From: Minicystis rosea
GTDB taxonomy: Bacteria > Myxococcota_A > Polyangia > Polyangiales > Polyangiaceae
DNA: 64,000 nucleotides
Direction of reading: 5' to 3'
NCBI GenBank assembly: GCA_001931535.1
Contig: CP016211.1
Location: 9,099,703-9,163,702 of the forward strand
In this document: piece after piece, positions 1-9,600 of the stretch
Position numbering within the stretch: the first letter of the stretch is position 1
Layout: each line of letters starts with the position of its first letter
Translations under genes and position numbers: made by a program
The notes under the pieces: model-generated
What the model saw: the letters and a program-made list of their open reading frames with translations, nothing else
The model's database searches: none
Told to the model about the DNA's origin: nothing

Positions 1-1658
1 GCCGCCGTGGCGCGCAGAAGAACAGCGCGTCGTCTTTCGCTGAAACCATCTCACACGTCTGAGCCATTCGGCGCGGGCTCGGCGTCCAAGGGACGTGACC
101 GACGCCGACCGCATTGCGCACGAGAAGGACCTCGAGCGACTGCGCACGATGGCGATGTCGCTGCTCCGCGAGTACGAGCGGCTGGTCGAAAGGCTCCTCA
201 CGCTGCAGAAGAAGGTGGCCACGACGACGGGCGAGGCTGCGGTACAACTGCGTCTGGAGATCGGCGCGCTCCAGAAAGAGATCGAGGCGAACCGCGCACG
301 CATCTTCCATCACCAGAGCGAGAAACGCGCCGCCGGTGACAAGCCCTCCACCGACAAGCCGCCGCAGAAGGGCCACGGCCCGCGCGAGCAACCGAAGCTG
401 CCCATCGAAGACGTCGTCCACGATCTCGATGACGCCGACAAGACCTGCCCGAGCTGCGGTGGTGCGCTCGAAGCGTGGGAGGGGCAGTACGAAGAGAGCG
501 AGGAGATCGACGTCGTCGAGCGGCGCTACCTCATCAAGCGCCATCGGCGCCAGAAGTACCGCTGCCGCTGCGGCGGTTGCATCGAGACGGCGCCGACGCC
601 GCGCCGCTTGATCGAGGGCGGGCGCTATTCGGTCGGCTTCGCGAGCGTGGTCGCCATCGACAAGTATCTCGATCACATGCCGCTCGAGCGACAGGTGCGC
701 GCGATGGCGCGTGCGGGGCTCGTCGTCGAGGCCCAGACGCTCTTCGATCAGCTCTGGGGCCTTCACCAGCTCCTGCTGCCGGCCTACGTGCGACTCGGGA
801 TGGTGCAGCACGCCCAGAAGCTGCTCTTCGCGGACGAGACGCCGTGGCCGCTGCATGACAAGAAGGGCGGGCATGCAGCAGCGTCGAAGTGGCATATCTG
901 GACGCTCGTCTCCGACGTGGGCGTCTATTACGAGATCCACGGCGGCCGTGACAGCGAGGCTGCCGAGGAGCTGCTCGCGGGCTTCGACGGCTACGTGATG
1001 TGCGACGGCTACAAGGCCTATGACGCGCTCGCCAAGAAGTACCCGGCGCTCAAGCTCGTGCAGTGTTGGGTGCACGCGCGGCGCAACTTCGTTGAATGCG
1101 AGCAGGCTTTCCCGAACGAGAGTGGCTGGATGCTCGAACGGATCGGCAAGCTGTACGCGATCGAGTCGCGCGCCGGCGACGATCTGGAACAGCGCAGGAA
1201 GTTGCGACGGGACGAATCGCGTGCGGTGCTGGCGGAGATCCAGCAATGGATCCTGGAGCAGCAGAGTCCTCCGGGAACGCGGCTGTACGAGGCGATTCGC
1301 TATCTGACGAATCGCTGGAGTCTGCTCTGCCGCTTCGTAGACGACCCCACGCTGCCGCTGGACAACAATCCCGCCGAGCGCGCGTTGCGCGGCCCTGTCG
1401 TGGGCCGGAAAAATCACTACGGCTCCCGCTCGCTCCGCGGCACGCAGGTGGCGGCGTTGTTCTATTCGTTGCTCGAGAGCGCGAAGCTCGTGGGCGTCGA
1501 TCCTGCGGAGTATCTGCGGCGTGCCGTTGCGGCCGCGTTTGCGGGCGAAGAGGTGCCGCTGCCGCACGAGCTCGCGGCGGCGAGCTGACGACGGCTGTGC
1601 TGCGGCCAGCAACCACGGAGCGAGGTGGTTGTCACGACGGGGGACGGCGGGGACTTAC
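1..1658 (+). mobile_element. IS66-family insertion sequence, right part
   Basis: The window opens inside an IS66-type element. It holds the large transposase gene, and its right end is probably the imperfect terminal repeat at about 1639-1658, which read from outside inwards begins GTAAGTCCCCGCCGTCCCC, the GTAAG start usual for IS66 ends. The accessory genes tnpA and tnpB, normally upstream of the transposase, and the left terminal repeat would lie left of the window. The boundary is inferred from the motif, since the left end cannot be compared. The right end overlaps the last codons of arsH on the other strand, so the element seems to have inserted in arsH. Confidence 0.75.
95..1588 (+). 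CDS. tnpC: IS66 family transposase (TnpC)
   Basis: 497-residue DDE transposase that moves the IS66 element. The N-terminus (residues about 5-70) is a leucine-rich coiled coil typical of IS66 TnpC. A zinc-finger-like segment CPSCGG followed by CRCGGC lies near residues 118-155. The catalytic domain carries the expected acidic triad in ADETPW, CDGYKAYD and NNPAERALR. The C-terminus has the IS66-typical GRKNHYGSRSLRGTQVAA and an LLESAKLVGVDPAEYL tail. The start is GTG at 95. Length is normal for the family and the frame is open, so the protein looks intact. Confidence 0.95.
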   Translation: MTDADRIAHEKDLERLRTMAMSLLREYERLVERLLTLQKKVATTTGEAAVQLRLEIGALQKEIEANRARIFHHQSEKRAAGDKPSTDKPPQKGHGPREQPKLPIEDVVHDLDDADKTCPSCGGALEAWEGQYEESEEIDVVERRYLIKRHRRQKYRCRCGGCIETAPTPRRLIEGGRYSVGFASVVAIDKYLDHMPLERQVRAMARAGLVVEAQTLFDQLWGLHQLLLPAYVRLGMVQHAQKLLFADETPWPLHDKKGGHAAASKWHIWTLVSDVGVYYEIHGGRDSEAAEELLAGFDGYVMCDGYKAYDALAKKYPALKLVQCWVHARRNFVECEQAFPNESGWMLERIGKLYAIESRAGDDLEQRRKLRRDESRAVLAEIQQWILEQQSPPGTRLYEAIRYLTNRWSLLCRFVDDPTLPLDNNPAERALRGPVVGRKNHYGSRSLRGTQVAALFYSLLESAKLVGVDPAEYLRRAVAAAFAGEEVPLPHELAAAS

Positions 1659-2264
1659 GCTGTACCGGTCCGTCAGGTAGTCGACGTGATCCCGCAGCAG
1701 CAGAGTGAAGCGGTAGAGCTCCTCCATCACATCGACGACTCGATCCCGATAGGGCGAGTCCTTCATGCGGCCGTCATCCTCGAACTGTTCGTACGCTTTG
1801 GCGACCGATGACTGATTCGGGATCGTGAACATCCGCATCCACCGGCCCAGGAGGCGAAGGGTGTTCACGGCATTGAACGACTGCGAGCCGCCGCACACCT
1901 GCATCACGGCCAGAGTGCGGCCCTGCGTCGGGCGAACGGCGCCGACGTTCAGCGGGATCCAGTCGATCTGATTCTTCATCACTCCGGTGATCGCCCCATG
2001 TTTCTCCGGCGACGACCATACTTGCCCCTCCGACCACTCGCTGAGAGTACGCAGCTCCACGACCTTCGGATGGTCGGCCGAGACGGCATCGCAGACGGGG
2101 AGCTCAAAGGGGTCGTAGAAACGAGCTTCCGCGCCCATATCGGTGATGATGCGAGCGGCCTCCTCCGCGAGCAGGCGGCTGTACGAGCGTTTCCTGAGCG
2201 AGCCATAGAGGAAGAGGATTCGGGGCTTGTGAGTCGAGAGGGGCTTCTGGATGGGCAGATTCAT
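1632..2264 (-). CDS. arsH: ArsH-type NADPH-dependent FMN reductase, C-terminus altered
   Basis: 210-residue flavodoxin-like protein of the ArsH family, cytosolic enzymes that use NADPH/FMN and oxidise trivalent organoarsenicals or reduce quinones. The FMN phosphate loop LYGSLRKRSYSRLL is near the N-terminus, and family blocks YDPFELPVCD, SPEKHGAITGVMKNQIDWIP and GGSQSFNAVNTLRLLGRWMRM follow. The start ATG at 2264 overlaps the stop of the arsI remnant (ATGA). ArsH is usually about 20 residues longer; here the last residues (VSPRRPPS) are encoded by the end of the IS66 element, so the native C-terminus seems replaced. It lies in a degraded arsR-arsI-arsH set. Activity is uncertain because of the altered end. 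Confidence 0.9.
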   Translation of the reverse strand: MNLPIQKPLSTHKPRILFLYGSLRKRSYSRLLAEEAARIITDMGAEARFYDPFELPVCDAVSADHPKVVELRTLSEWSEGQVWSSPEKHGAITGVMKNQIDWIPLNVGAVRPTQGRTLAVMQVCGGSQSFNAVNTLRLLGRWMRMFTIPNQSSVAKAYEQFEDDGRMKDSPYRDRVVDVMEELYRFTLLLRDHVDYLTDRYSVSPRRPPS

Positions 2265-2413
2265 GGTTCGACCCCGTCGCGTCCTCCGTAGAGGGACAGC
2301 GAGAAATTCATCACGGTCACGCCGAATGCCTTCTCGTAAGAGGCGGCGGACGCATCGATGTTGGAGACGTTGAACGAAACGTGCGGATTGAGGATGTCCG
2401 TAAAAATCTTCTG
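2261..2413 (-). pseudogene. arsI: arsI remnant (VOC dioxygenase, N-terminal piece)
   Basis: Between arsR and arsH a short open stretch translates as NPHVSFNVSNIDASAASYEK followed by AFGV, nearly the same as the start of the complete ArsI at 42448-42930 (KPHVSLNVSNIDASVAFYEK). After AFGV the similarity stops and the frame closes at 2261, overlapping the arsH start. About three-quarters of the gene, including the Cys pair that binds arsenic in ArsI, is missing. No good ATG start is visible. It is an internally deleted relic. Confidence 0.75.
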
Positions 2414-2437
2414 TCCCCCATCCAACCATTCAATGGC

Positions 2438-2749
2438 TCAGCAGCGGGACACGCCGTTGCCCCTCTTGCAGCAATCCTCCCACAGGTAACTGGTCAGTCT
2501 GCGCAGGGCCGCATAGTCAGGTGCGTAGTAGTGGTAAGTCCCCTCATTGCGGCTGGTGAGCATCCCTGCATCCACCAGACGCTTGAGATGGTGGCTCAGA
2601 GTTGAGGCGGGCAGGCCCACGTGCGCCTGGATATCGCCGGCGGCTGTCCCTCCATCACCACCCTGAACGACAAGACGGAGGATCTGGAGGCGAACGGGAT
2701 GACCGAGGGCGCTGAGCTGTTCGGCGTGACGTTCCAGGGGCGAGGTCAC
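2438..2749 (-). CDS. arsR: ArsR family arsenic-responsive repressor
   Basis: 103-residue winged-helix repressor. The helix-turn-helix region includes LGHPVRLQILRLVV and GLPASTLSHHLKRLVDAGML, followed by the wing RNEGTYHYYAP. The C-terminus has a vicinal Cys pair plus a final Cys (WEDCCKRGNGVSRC), probably the As(III)-binding thiols, placed as in other C-terminal-Cys ArsR proteins. It heads the arsR-arsI-arsH set transcribed to the left, with its likely operator directly upstream at 2756-2773. It is a close paralogue of the ArsR at 42983-43294, with identical HTH core residues. Confidence 0.95.
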   Translation of the reverse strand: MTSPLERHAEQLSALGHPVRLQILRLVVQGGDGGTAAGDIQAHVGLPASTLSHHLKRLVDAGMLTSRNEGTYHYYAPDYAALRRLTSYLWEDCCKRGNGVSRC

Positions 2750-2755
2750 GCTCTG

Positions 2756-2773
2756 CTTCTAACATTCTCGAAG
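2756..2773. promoter_or_regulatory. probable ArsR operator
   Basis: The sequence CTTCTAACATTCTCGAAG lies a few bases upstream of arsR and recurs with one change upstream of the second arsR (43301-43318). The ends CTTC/GAAG form an inverted repeat. Conservation of this element in otherwise diverged upstream DNA, next to paralogous repressors, supports an autoregulatory site. No footprint data; inference. Confidence 0.65.
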
Positions 2774-3278
2774 CATGCAGCAAGATCTATTTCGATATTT
2801 TTGGAACACGCTGCGATGTCGAGCAGCACGCGCCCAGGGCCGAGCTCGCTCACGCGCACCGAGGCCCAGCACAGCGAGCCGAGGCGTGTGCTGTTGATGA
2901 TCTCCGGACCCCGCCTCCGGCCACCCGGGCCCGACATTCTATCTGGCGGAACCCCTGAGGGCGGTCGACGCCACCATCGCCAAGCTCCAGGGTGAGTATG
3001 CCGATCTCGCCGACATTCGACACGTGTCCGTGAACCGGACAGCGGTGATGCGCGGGTCGTCGGATCGTACGACGGCTAGCCACGGACGAACGAGAGCATC
3101 GAGCGGATATTTGCGCCGGAATCGGACGGAAAGATCTCGATCCGGTCGAGCACATGGCCTTTGCCATCGGGCTCCCACGGCGGACAGAACGGCACTGCGG
3201 ACAACCGCACCCTCCAGCGCCTCTGAGCTTCCCTCGGTTCGCGTCGAACCGGCGAGGTTCAGGCAAGCATGTGAGGAG
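2774..3278. other. gene-poor stretch with a possible gene-end remnant
   Basis: No complete gene is convincing here. On the minus strand from about 3195 to the stop at 3076 one frame reads GHVLDRIEIFPSDSGANIRS and ends SMLSFVRG, which looks protein-like and could be the last 35 or so residues of a lost gene. I do not recognise the family. The rest shows no coding pattern. Confidence 0.3.
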
Positions 3279-3755
3279 CTACTCGCCGAGACCTCGAGCC
3301 ATCCAACCAGGCGTGTCGTCGAGGCGTGCGCCCGACGAGCCCACCAGCTCCGCGAGTTGTTTTTCAAGCGTTCGCAGCTTGGCCGGACCGATTTGCTGCG
3401 CCCACTGTTCGCGCAGCGCGTCGAAGATTTCCTCCCCCTCTCGCATCACCGCGAGCCCGCGTTTGGTCACCTGAAGGCGCTTGCGACGAGCGTCGAGCGG
3501 ATCATCGTCACGCGACACATAGCCGCGCTCTTGCAGCAGCGCGATCGTCTTCGCTGCCGCCTGCTTGGAGATGGATAGACGGCGACCGAGCTCGGACGCG
3601 TTCTCCGCCCCTGCAGCGATCGCTCTCAACGCGAAGTCATGCACCGGGCGCACGTCCTCATAACCACGACGGGCGAGCTCGATCACCGCTGCGTCGACGA
3701 GCGAGCGGAACCCTCCCAGCAAAAGAAGCGCGAGCTCGGGGCCAGAGCCAGACAT
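3279..3755 (-). CDS. MarR family transcriptional regulator
   Basis: 158-residue winged-helix regulator. The recognition region NASELGRRLSISKQAAAKTI and the wing DDPLDARRKRLQVTKRG match the MarR pattern, with dimerisation helices at both ends. It is transcribed away from the hydrolase at 3849. The 93-bp gap between them holds a perfect inverted repeat (3793-3820), so it probably represses itself and the hydrolase and responds to a small aromatic or epoxide-type ligand. The ligand is not deducible. Confidence 0.92.
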   Translation of the reverse strand: MSGSGPELALLLLGGFRSLVDAAVIELARRGYEDVRPVHDFALRAIAAGAENASELGRRLSISKQAAAKTIALLQERGYVSRDDDPLDARRKRLQVTKRGLAVMREGEEIFDALREQWAQQIGPAKLRTLEKQLAELVGSSGARLDDTPGWMARGLGE

Positions 3756-3792
3756 GAGAGGAATCTACCACCGGCCCTGGACAAAGACAAAC

Positions 3793-3820
3793 CGGTTGTC
3801 TATCTTGATTTCGACAACCG
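3793..3820. promoter_or_regulatory. probable MarR operator
   Basis: A perfect inverted repeat CGGTTGTC - 12 bp - GACAACCG sits in the divergent gap between marR and the hydrolase gene, followed by a further half-like GTTGTC at 3822-3827. TTGTC/GACAA arms are common in MarR-family operators. Its position would let one regulator control both genes. Confidence 0.6.
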
Positions 3821-3848
3821 AGTTGTCCTTTTTGCCAAGGAGCCTCCC

Positions 3849-4741
3849 ATGAAAAAGACCTCCAGCCCTGTCGTCGAAGGCATCACCCATCACCGCGCGA
3901 AGGTGAACGGTACGGACCTGCACTACGTCGCCGCGGGAGAGCGCGGCTCTCCAATCCTTCTGGTCCACGGCTTTCCCGAGACGTGGTGGACCTTTCGAAA
4001 GCTCATCCCGCTCCTCGCGAAGAAGCACCGTGTTTTCGCGGTCGACCTGCGTGGCTTCGGCGATTCCACGAACGAGTCGGGGGAGTACGGAAGCAAGGCC
4101 TCGGCAGAGGATCTGCACCACCTCATCACCAAGCTCGACGTCGGCCCCGTTCATCTCACCGGGCAAGACATCAGCGGAGCGACCGTGTACCGCCTTGCCG
4201 TCACCCATCCAGAGGACGTGCTCAGCTTCACCGCAATCGAGATGGGCCTCGCCGGATTCGGCCTCGAGGCGTTGGCAGACGTCACGCAGGGAGGCGCTTG
4301 GCACATCGGCGTCCTCGCGGCGCCGGGCATCCCTGAGCTCCTGCTGGCTGGACGCGAGCGCGAGTTCCTCGGACAGTTTGCGTTTCCTGCCATGTGCGCA
4401 ACGCTCGGAGCCATCGGTGACGCCGACGTCGACGAGTTCGTTCGGACCTACTCTCGTCCCAATGGCTGGCGCGGAGCGATCGGCCTCTACCAGTCGATGC
4501 TGAAAGAAGGCGCTGAGCTCAGGGCTCTCGCAGACAACCCCGGGCTCAACGTCCCGGTACTCGCGATCGGGGAGGCGGCGGCCCGTTCACCTTCAACACG
4601 ATGTCGCGTGCCGCCCGCACTGAGGTTCGCGCCGTTCAGCTCGACGGAGTCGGCCACTACGTCGCCATGGAGGCGCCGGAGAGGTTGTCGAAGGCGCTCC
4701 TCGATTTCGTCGGCGGCATCGACGTCAGCCCGAAGCGCTGA
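3849..4741 (+). pseudogene. alpha/beta hydrolase, epoxide hydrolase type, frameshifted
   Basis: The ATG at 3849 opens a protein with the HGFPETWW motif (oxyanion region), VDLRGFGDS and the nucleophile motif GQDISG (Asp107), typical of epoxide hydrolase/haloalkane dehalogenase relatives. Up to VPVLAIG (about 4570) the frame is good; then a one-base loss shifts it. The lost remainder is readable in another frame to 4741: FTFNTMSRAARTEV ... DGVGHYVAMEAPERL ... DVSPKR, including the catalytic His in GHY. In the original frame translation continues as nonsense to 4916. As sequenced, the triad is split between frames, so the enzyme is inactive unless the shift is a sequencing error. Confidence 0.8.
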
Positions 4742-5206
4742 ACGCGTGGCGCTCCGAAGGCTCGCGCGGAGCAAAAGTATCTTCTCCGCGATCGGCACCG
4801 CTCACGGTTACGGCGCGAAGGCGATGTGGAGCTCGGGAGCGACCAACCTCGACCACCGCACGACCCAACTCGGAGCCTGCTGCATCACCCCGGGCGCCCC
4901 CAAGATGACGGCGTGACGTAGCGCGCTCAGCCCGCGGCCGCCGTATCCAGGCCGACTCGCAACCGCAGCGAATGCAGCTCGGGAGCCGTGCCTATAAGCC
5001 CCTTGGGGAGTGGGTGTAGAACGCGGCGGCGAGACTTTGCGCGGTGCGGCCGCCGCCCGGGAAGCGTGATCCATCACGCGCTGCCGGTCGCGATGGTCGA
5101 GCCGGGCCGCCTCACTGCGCCCCCGGATCACATCAGTCTGGCGAAGCTCGCATTGAGGGACACTTCGCAGCTCTGCCTGCATGAAGAAGGTATCCAAGCG
5201 GCGTCG
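4742..5206. other. non-coding stretch, nothing recognised
   Basis: About 465 bases between the hydrolase and the small minus-strand gene. Open frames exist because of high GC but none has a plausible start, ribosome site or recognisable protein. No clear repeat or terminator seen. Confidence 0.4.
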
Positions 5207-5568
5207 TCAGTGCGTCGCGCCGCCGCCACCGTTGCCTGCAGGATCGCCCGACTCGCCATCATCGTCGGCGGCCGCGGCGAGCAGGCGCTCGAGGATCTCG
5301 AGAATCTTCTGCTTCGCGTCAGCGTAGTTGTCGCGATGGAGAGCGGGACCGAGGGCGCGCTGCCGTGGCGGCCTGAGCATGTCCTCGCCCGCGCGAGGCC
5401 CGCCTCGTAAGACTGCCAATCGATCGCCGTGGGATACCGGACTGGATGTGCAAGCGTGCGGCCCCCCGCGCCCGAGAGCGCGAGCACGCCGAACAGGAAG
5501 GACGCTGTCAGGATCTTCAAGCCTCGGGCGCGCTTCGGCTGGTGATGGACATGGGTCGTGTCGCTCAT
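5207..5568 (-). pseudogene. small membrane-anchored protein with acidic/Gly-rich tail, frameshifted
   Basis: An ATG at 5568 with an upstream AAAGGGG ribosome site begins MSDTTHVHHQPKRARGLKIL and then a hydrophobic stretch TASFLFGVLALSGAGG, a signal peptide or membrane anchor, followed by PTAIDWQSYEAGLARA. Near 5390 the frame must change to read the conserved tail: RDNYADAKQKILEILERLL, then ADDDGESGDPAGNGGGGATH and stop at 5207. The same tail ends the small proteins at 17202-17387 and 20233-20490. Either a single-base indel broke the gene, or the tail was joined by recombination. Function unknown. Confidence 0.5.
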
Positions 5569-5812
5569 GGTCTCTGGTCCCCTTTCGACGGCGGACGCGA
5601 CCGGCGTGCCCGTGACCCACACGCGAACGCCTCGACGGGTCGTCCGCGTGTCCAGATGCGCTCGGCCTCCCTGCATCCGGCGAGGCGGTGTCGGATGCAA
5701 TCGCGAGCTCCACCTGCAAAGGAGGATCACAGGCACACATGGGCGGCCCACTCGGCAAAGCCTCATCCACATCGATCACGCACCCCGCCACGAGCACTGG
5801 AATCACCACCAT
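5569..5812 (-). pseudogene. lipoprotein-like ORF start, unclear end
   Basis: An ATG at 5812 reads MVVIPVLVAGCVIDVDEALP, a short lipoprotein signal with lipobox VAGC, then CACDPPLQVELAIASDTASP. In this frame no stop occurs until 5207, running out of frame through the next gene's coding region. In another frame a stop overlaps the next gene's ATG (ATGA), which suggests this was a coupled upstream gene with an indel near 5680. Product unknown. Confidence 0.4.
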
Positions 5813-5928
5813 CACGCCAAGCGCCCTGCGTTTCCCTTTCGAGCCGAGACAGGTCTTCTCCGGCGGGCACAGCCCGCGTGTCTCCCCCGTGCTTGAAGCT
5901 CTAGATGGGATGGCGACCGTCGGGCGCC

Positions 5929-5991
5929 ATGGGCTGAGCTGGGCCACAAAAACATCCTTCCCACCTGCGCTGACGAGCGAGCCACCGATGC
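5929..5991 (-). repeat. fragment of SBBP repeat gene
   Basis: The minus strand reads GGSLVSAGGKDVFVAQLSP, almost the same as the last residues of the SBBP repeat protein at 15136-15880 (GGSLVSAGGNDVFVAKLSP). Only about 60 bases are shared and no gene surrounds them. It is one of four such fragments in the window. Confidence 0.65.
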
Positions 5992-6622
5992 CTTCCAGAC
6001 CACCGCGGTCTGGCGGCTGTCGCGGATCACGCTGGGTGGTATCGAATGCAACGCCCTCTTCGGCTGGTGGTGGGCCGATCCGGCTGCGGCGCTCGGAATG
6101 ACGTGCTTCCTCGTGCGTGGCGCCCGCGCCGTCGTGCTCGAGGATCGATGGACGCCACGAGCGCAGTCGGATCGACGCAATAGGGGATTCGTGCTCTTCG
6201 ACTTGCATCGTCGATGCGCTCGACGGGCCGATACCAGCGGCGCTCTTCCAGATTCGGTCCCTCCGAAGCTCGTACGAGCGCGCGCCAGCGCCGTCGCGAG
6301 CTCGGCGTCGATGCCGCGTGCAATCGAATCGGCTTTGAACGGCACGCCCAACCATTTCGTCGAGCGCATTCTCACGACGAATGCGACACGCACGCAACAA
6401 GCGATGTTCGAGCCTCTCTCCACCAAGCCTGAGAGGCTGCACTCTCGAGTTACCATTACCGAATCTGCTCCCGGCACAAGGGTGTACACCAATGCCCCAC
6501 GATCCAAATCCAACTTGTCCCTCCTCCGGCACATCACATAATCCGCGCACCCGACAGTCCGAACCGCGGTCTTGGGAAGCCTGTTCGTCGGATGTCGAGG
6601 GAGAGGGAGAGGTGTGTCCACC
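5992..6622. other. region with a possible degraded minus-strand gene
   Basis: From about 6534 leftwards a minus-strand frame reads protein-like text (MCRRRDKLDLDRGALVYTL, later WLGVPFKADSIARGIDAELA and TALARARTSFGGTES) but then decays into low-complexity sequence without a clear end. GC content is lower here than around it. I do not recognise the product; it may be a relic or an acquired piece. Confidence 0.3.
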
Positions 6623-9600
6623 ATGCGGAAGAACACCGAAGGAACATCGCGAGAACGAAAGAGTCGCCCTACCTGCTGGCGATCTTCAGCCGACTGCGAC
6701 GTCCCGAGACGCTCGGAGTCTCGGGATCGTATTAGACGTGGACCGGACGCCTGGTCGCGCGCGTCCTCCAATAGGGGCCCGGCCCTGGCACTGACGCTCA
6801 CCGCCCTGGCGGGTATTCTCGCGCCCTGGGTGGCAGCGGCGCAGCAAGCGACCACGTTCGGCAGCGCTTCGGGAGTTACCTGTCCGCCTGGCAACGTCAT
6901 CTGCAATGGCTCGGTCAACTTCCTCACGACGGAGCTCTTCTTCGAGCCGGAGACGCCGTTCTCCTCATTGAAGGAGACGGCGCTCACCTGGAATGAGCTC
7001 GAGTACCTGTTCGACAATCCCTACGTGCCGACGACGGGAGTGGCCTGTCAGGATGGCTCCGGGCCCCAGCCGCCCAACGATCAGGGTTTCCCCACGTACT
7101 GCACGCCGACCGGCGATACCTTCGGCACCAACGTTCGCCGGCCCGCGTTCGGCGTGTCTCACGTGGTTCGAGCGTCGCAGGCCGGTGCGGGAACCGTGAT
7201 TCCCGGGCTGCCTCCGTTTCGCGTGCACCCGCTCAACTACAATGCGCCCAACGGCACCGAGCAGCGGGTGCTGAATCCCGGCTACGCGGGCGGCAGCTTC
7301 GACAACACGAACGTCTGTTACACCCTGGGAGCCTCCTGCACGCCGGCACCGTCGAACATCGATGTCACCGCGGGCATCTCCCGGCTGGATCCGGCGCAGG
7401 CTCCCGAGATCGATTACAACGTTGCCGTCGGGCGGAAGCTCGACTTCTGCCAGAACAACCCGGAGCCGGTCCCCCTCGACGCTCCTTTCAACACGGCATT
7501 CGACTCGGAGACCCTGACGGCGTGTGGCGCCGACCCGGGCGAGCCCGGTGCTGCCAGTCTCGCGCACGACAACACGAATCCACTCCTCTGCGGCACGCAG
7601 CTGCTGGGCGCGGGATCGCAGGCAGGTCCGTTGTGCGAGGACAACCTCGGTCTGCCGTTCGCAGGCCAGCAGACCGCATCGTGGTACTCGACGCCGGCCG
7701 TTCCGGCCGGGAGCGCCACGATTGCGCTGCTCCGCCAGATCCCCGCGGGCTCCATCGCCGGGCTCACGACGGGCACCGCTCTCCCCATTCAGCCGGCCGA
7801 ACGGTTGGTCGATCCGGGGCTCCGCGGCGTGATCCAGCGGTATGACCCCATCACGGGCACGGGCGGCCTCAAGAAGCCTTCACTGGCGGTCGCCACGTCC
7901 GACGGGGCTGTCGTCGGTGGCACCGGAGTCGCTCCCGCCTACCTCTACAACTCCACGGCGAACCTCGACGAGCGCGGGCAAGACCAACTGCTGCCCTCGA
8001 ACGAGAACGATTACGTCGGGCTCTACACGACCCCCACGGGGAACGCCTATCAGGGCGTCACGGCCGGCAACTACTATCCTCGCAAGCAGGCGGCGCGGCT
8101 CGAAGCGGCGCGCCTGGGCAAGTCCCTCTTCTGGGACATGCAGGTGGGAAGCGACGCGGTGCAGTCCTGCGGCTCCTGTCACGCACACGCCGGGGCCGAC
8201 AACCGCACCAAGAATCAGGTGAACCCCAACGGCCAGGATGGGATTCCGGGTAACCCCACCAACTTCACCGCGAACGCTTTCACGTTCCCGCCCAACCACG
8301 ATCTCACGGTCGCCGATTACCCGTTTCACAAGCTGAAGGACCCGGAGATCGCGGGCGACCCGGTCTGCTCGCCGGCGATCACGGGCAACGTCGCGGGGAT
8401 CACTTTCCCCGACGGAGATCCTCCGGACCATCCGCGCTCCACGTACACCGCCTGCGACGCCGCCAACATCGTGAGGGACACCGACGACGTGGCCTCCTCG
8501 ATGGGCGTCCACTTCGGGAAATTCTTCGACATCCCGCCGATCGGCGCAGCCTCCTTCGGCCGGGACTCGCGCGGCGTCAGGGCCTTGGTGCGCGACCTGC
8601 GCAGCCCCATCCCGGCCGACAACGTCGATCCCATCCCGGGCTTCGCAGGGAGCCCGAACGCCGACGGGAGCGCCAATCAATTCCGCCGGGTCGAGCCTCG
8701 CAACACGCCCACCATCTTCCTGGCGGATGCGAACTTCGACAACTTCTGGGACGGTCGTGCCCGTCACGACGACAACGGTGGCAGTGTCTTCGGCATCACC
8801 GATCCTCAGGCTCACATCTTCATCGACGATCCGACGAGCGCGACGGGCGGACTGACCGCAACGCGCCAGCTCATCAAGTTCTCGAGCCTGGCCTCGCTCG
8901 CCAAGGGCCCTGGCCTGAGCAAGTTCGAGATGTCATTCGACGGTAGGAACTGGGCCAAGATCGCCAAAAAACTGCTCCAGCGCGGCGTGACTCCGCTCGC
9001 CAACCAGCTGGTGGACCCGACCGACAGCTTCCTCGGCCCTTACTCCAACCAGAATGGGTCGGACTGCGCGACGCTGCCGGCCGCCGACCGCTCCCCCGAG
9101 GGCGGTCCTGCAACCCCGTTGGGAACCGGGGTGCCGGGCCTCTGCATCACGTATGCAGCCCTCATCCGGCACGCCTTCAACCCGGCGCTCCACCGCAACA
9201 CGACAGGACACTTCACCGGCTGCTACACCGACGAACGTCCCGACATCCATCCCAACCAGTGCGGCACCGGAGCCCGCCCCGCGGCAGCGGTCACCGTCCT
9301 CGACCCGGACGGCGTGGTCCGAAGCCACAACAACGATCCTTTCGACACCTACGTACTGGCGCCCGCCACGGGGCCGGCCAACGCCACCGACACCAACCAG
9401 TTCACCCACATGGAAGGCAACTTCGGCCTCTTCTGGGGCCAGTCCATCCACCTCTGGGCGAGCCTCCTGGTGCCGGACGACACGCCCTTCGATCGCTTCC
9501 AGGATCAGAATCCGGATGCCGCGATGGTCATGGGCGAGACCGGAGAGCCGCTCCTGGTCCTCGACATGCCCAATTGCAACAACCTGCCTGCCGGGTACAC

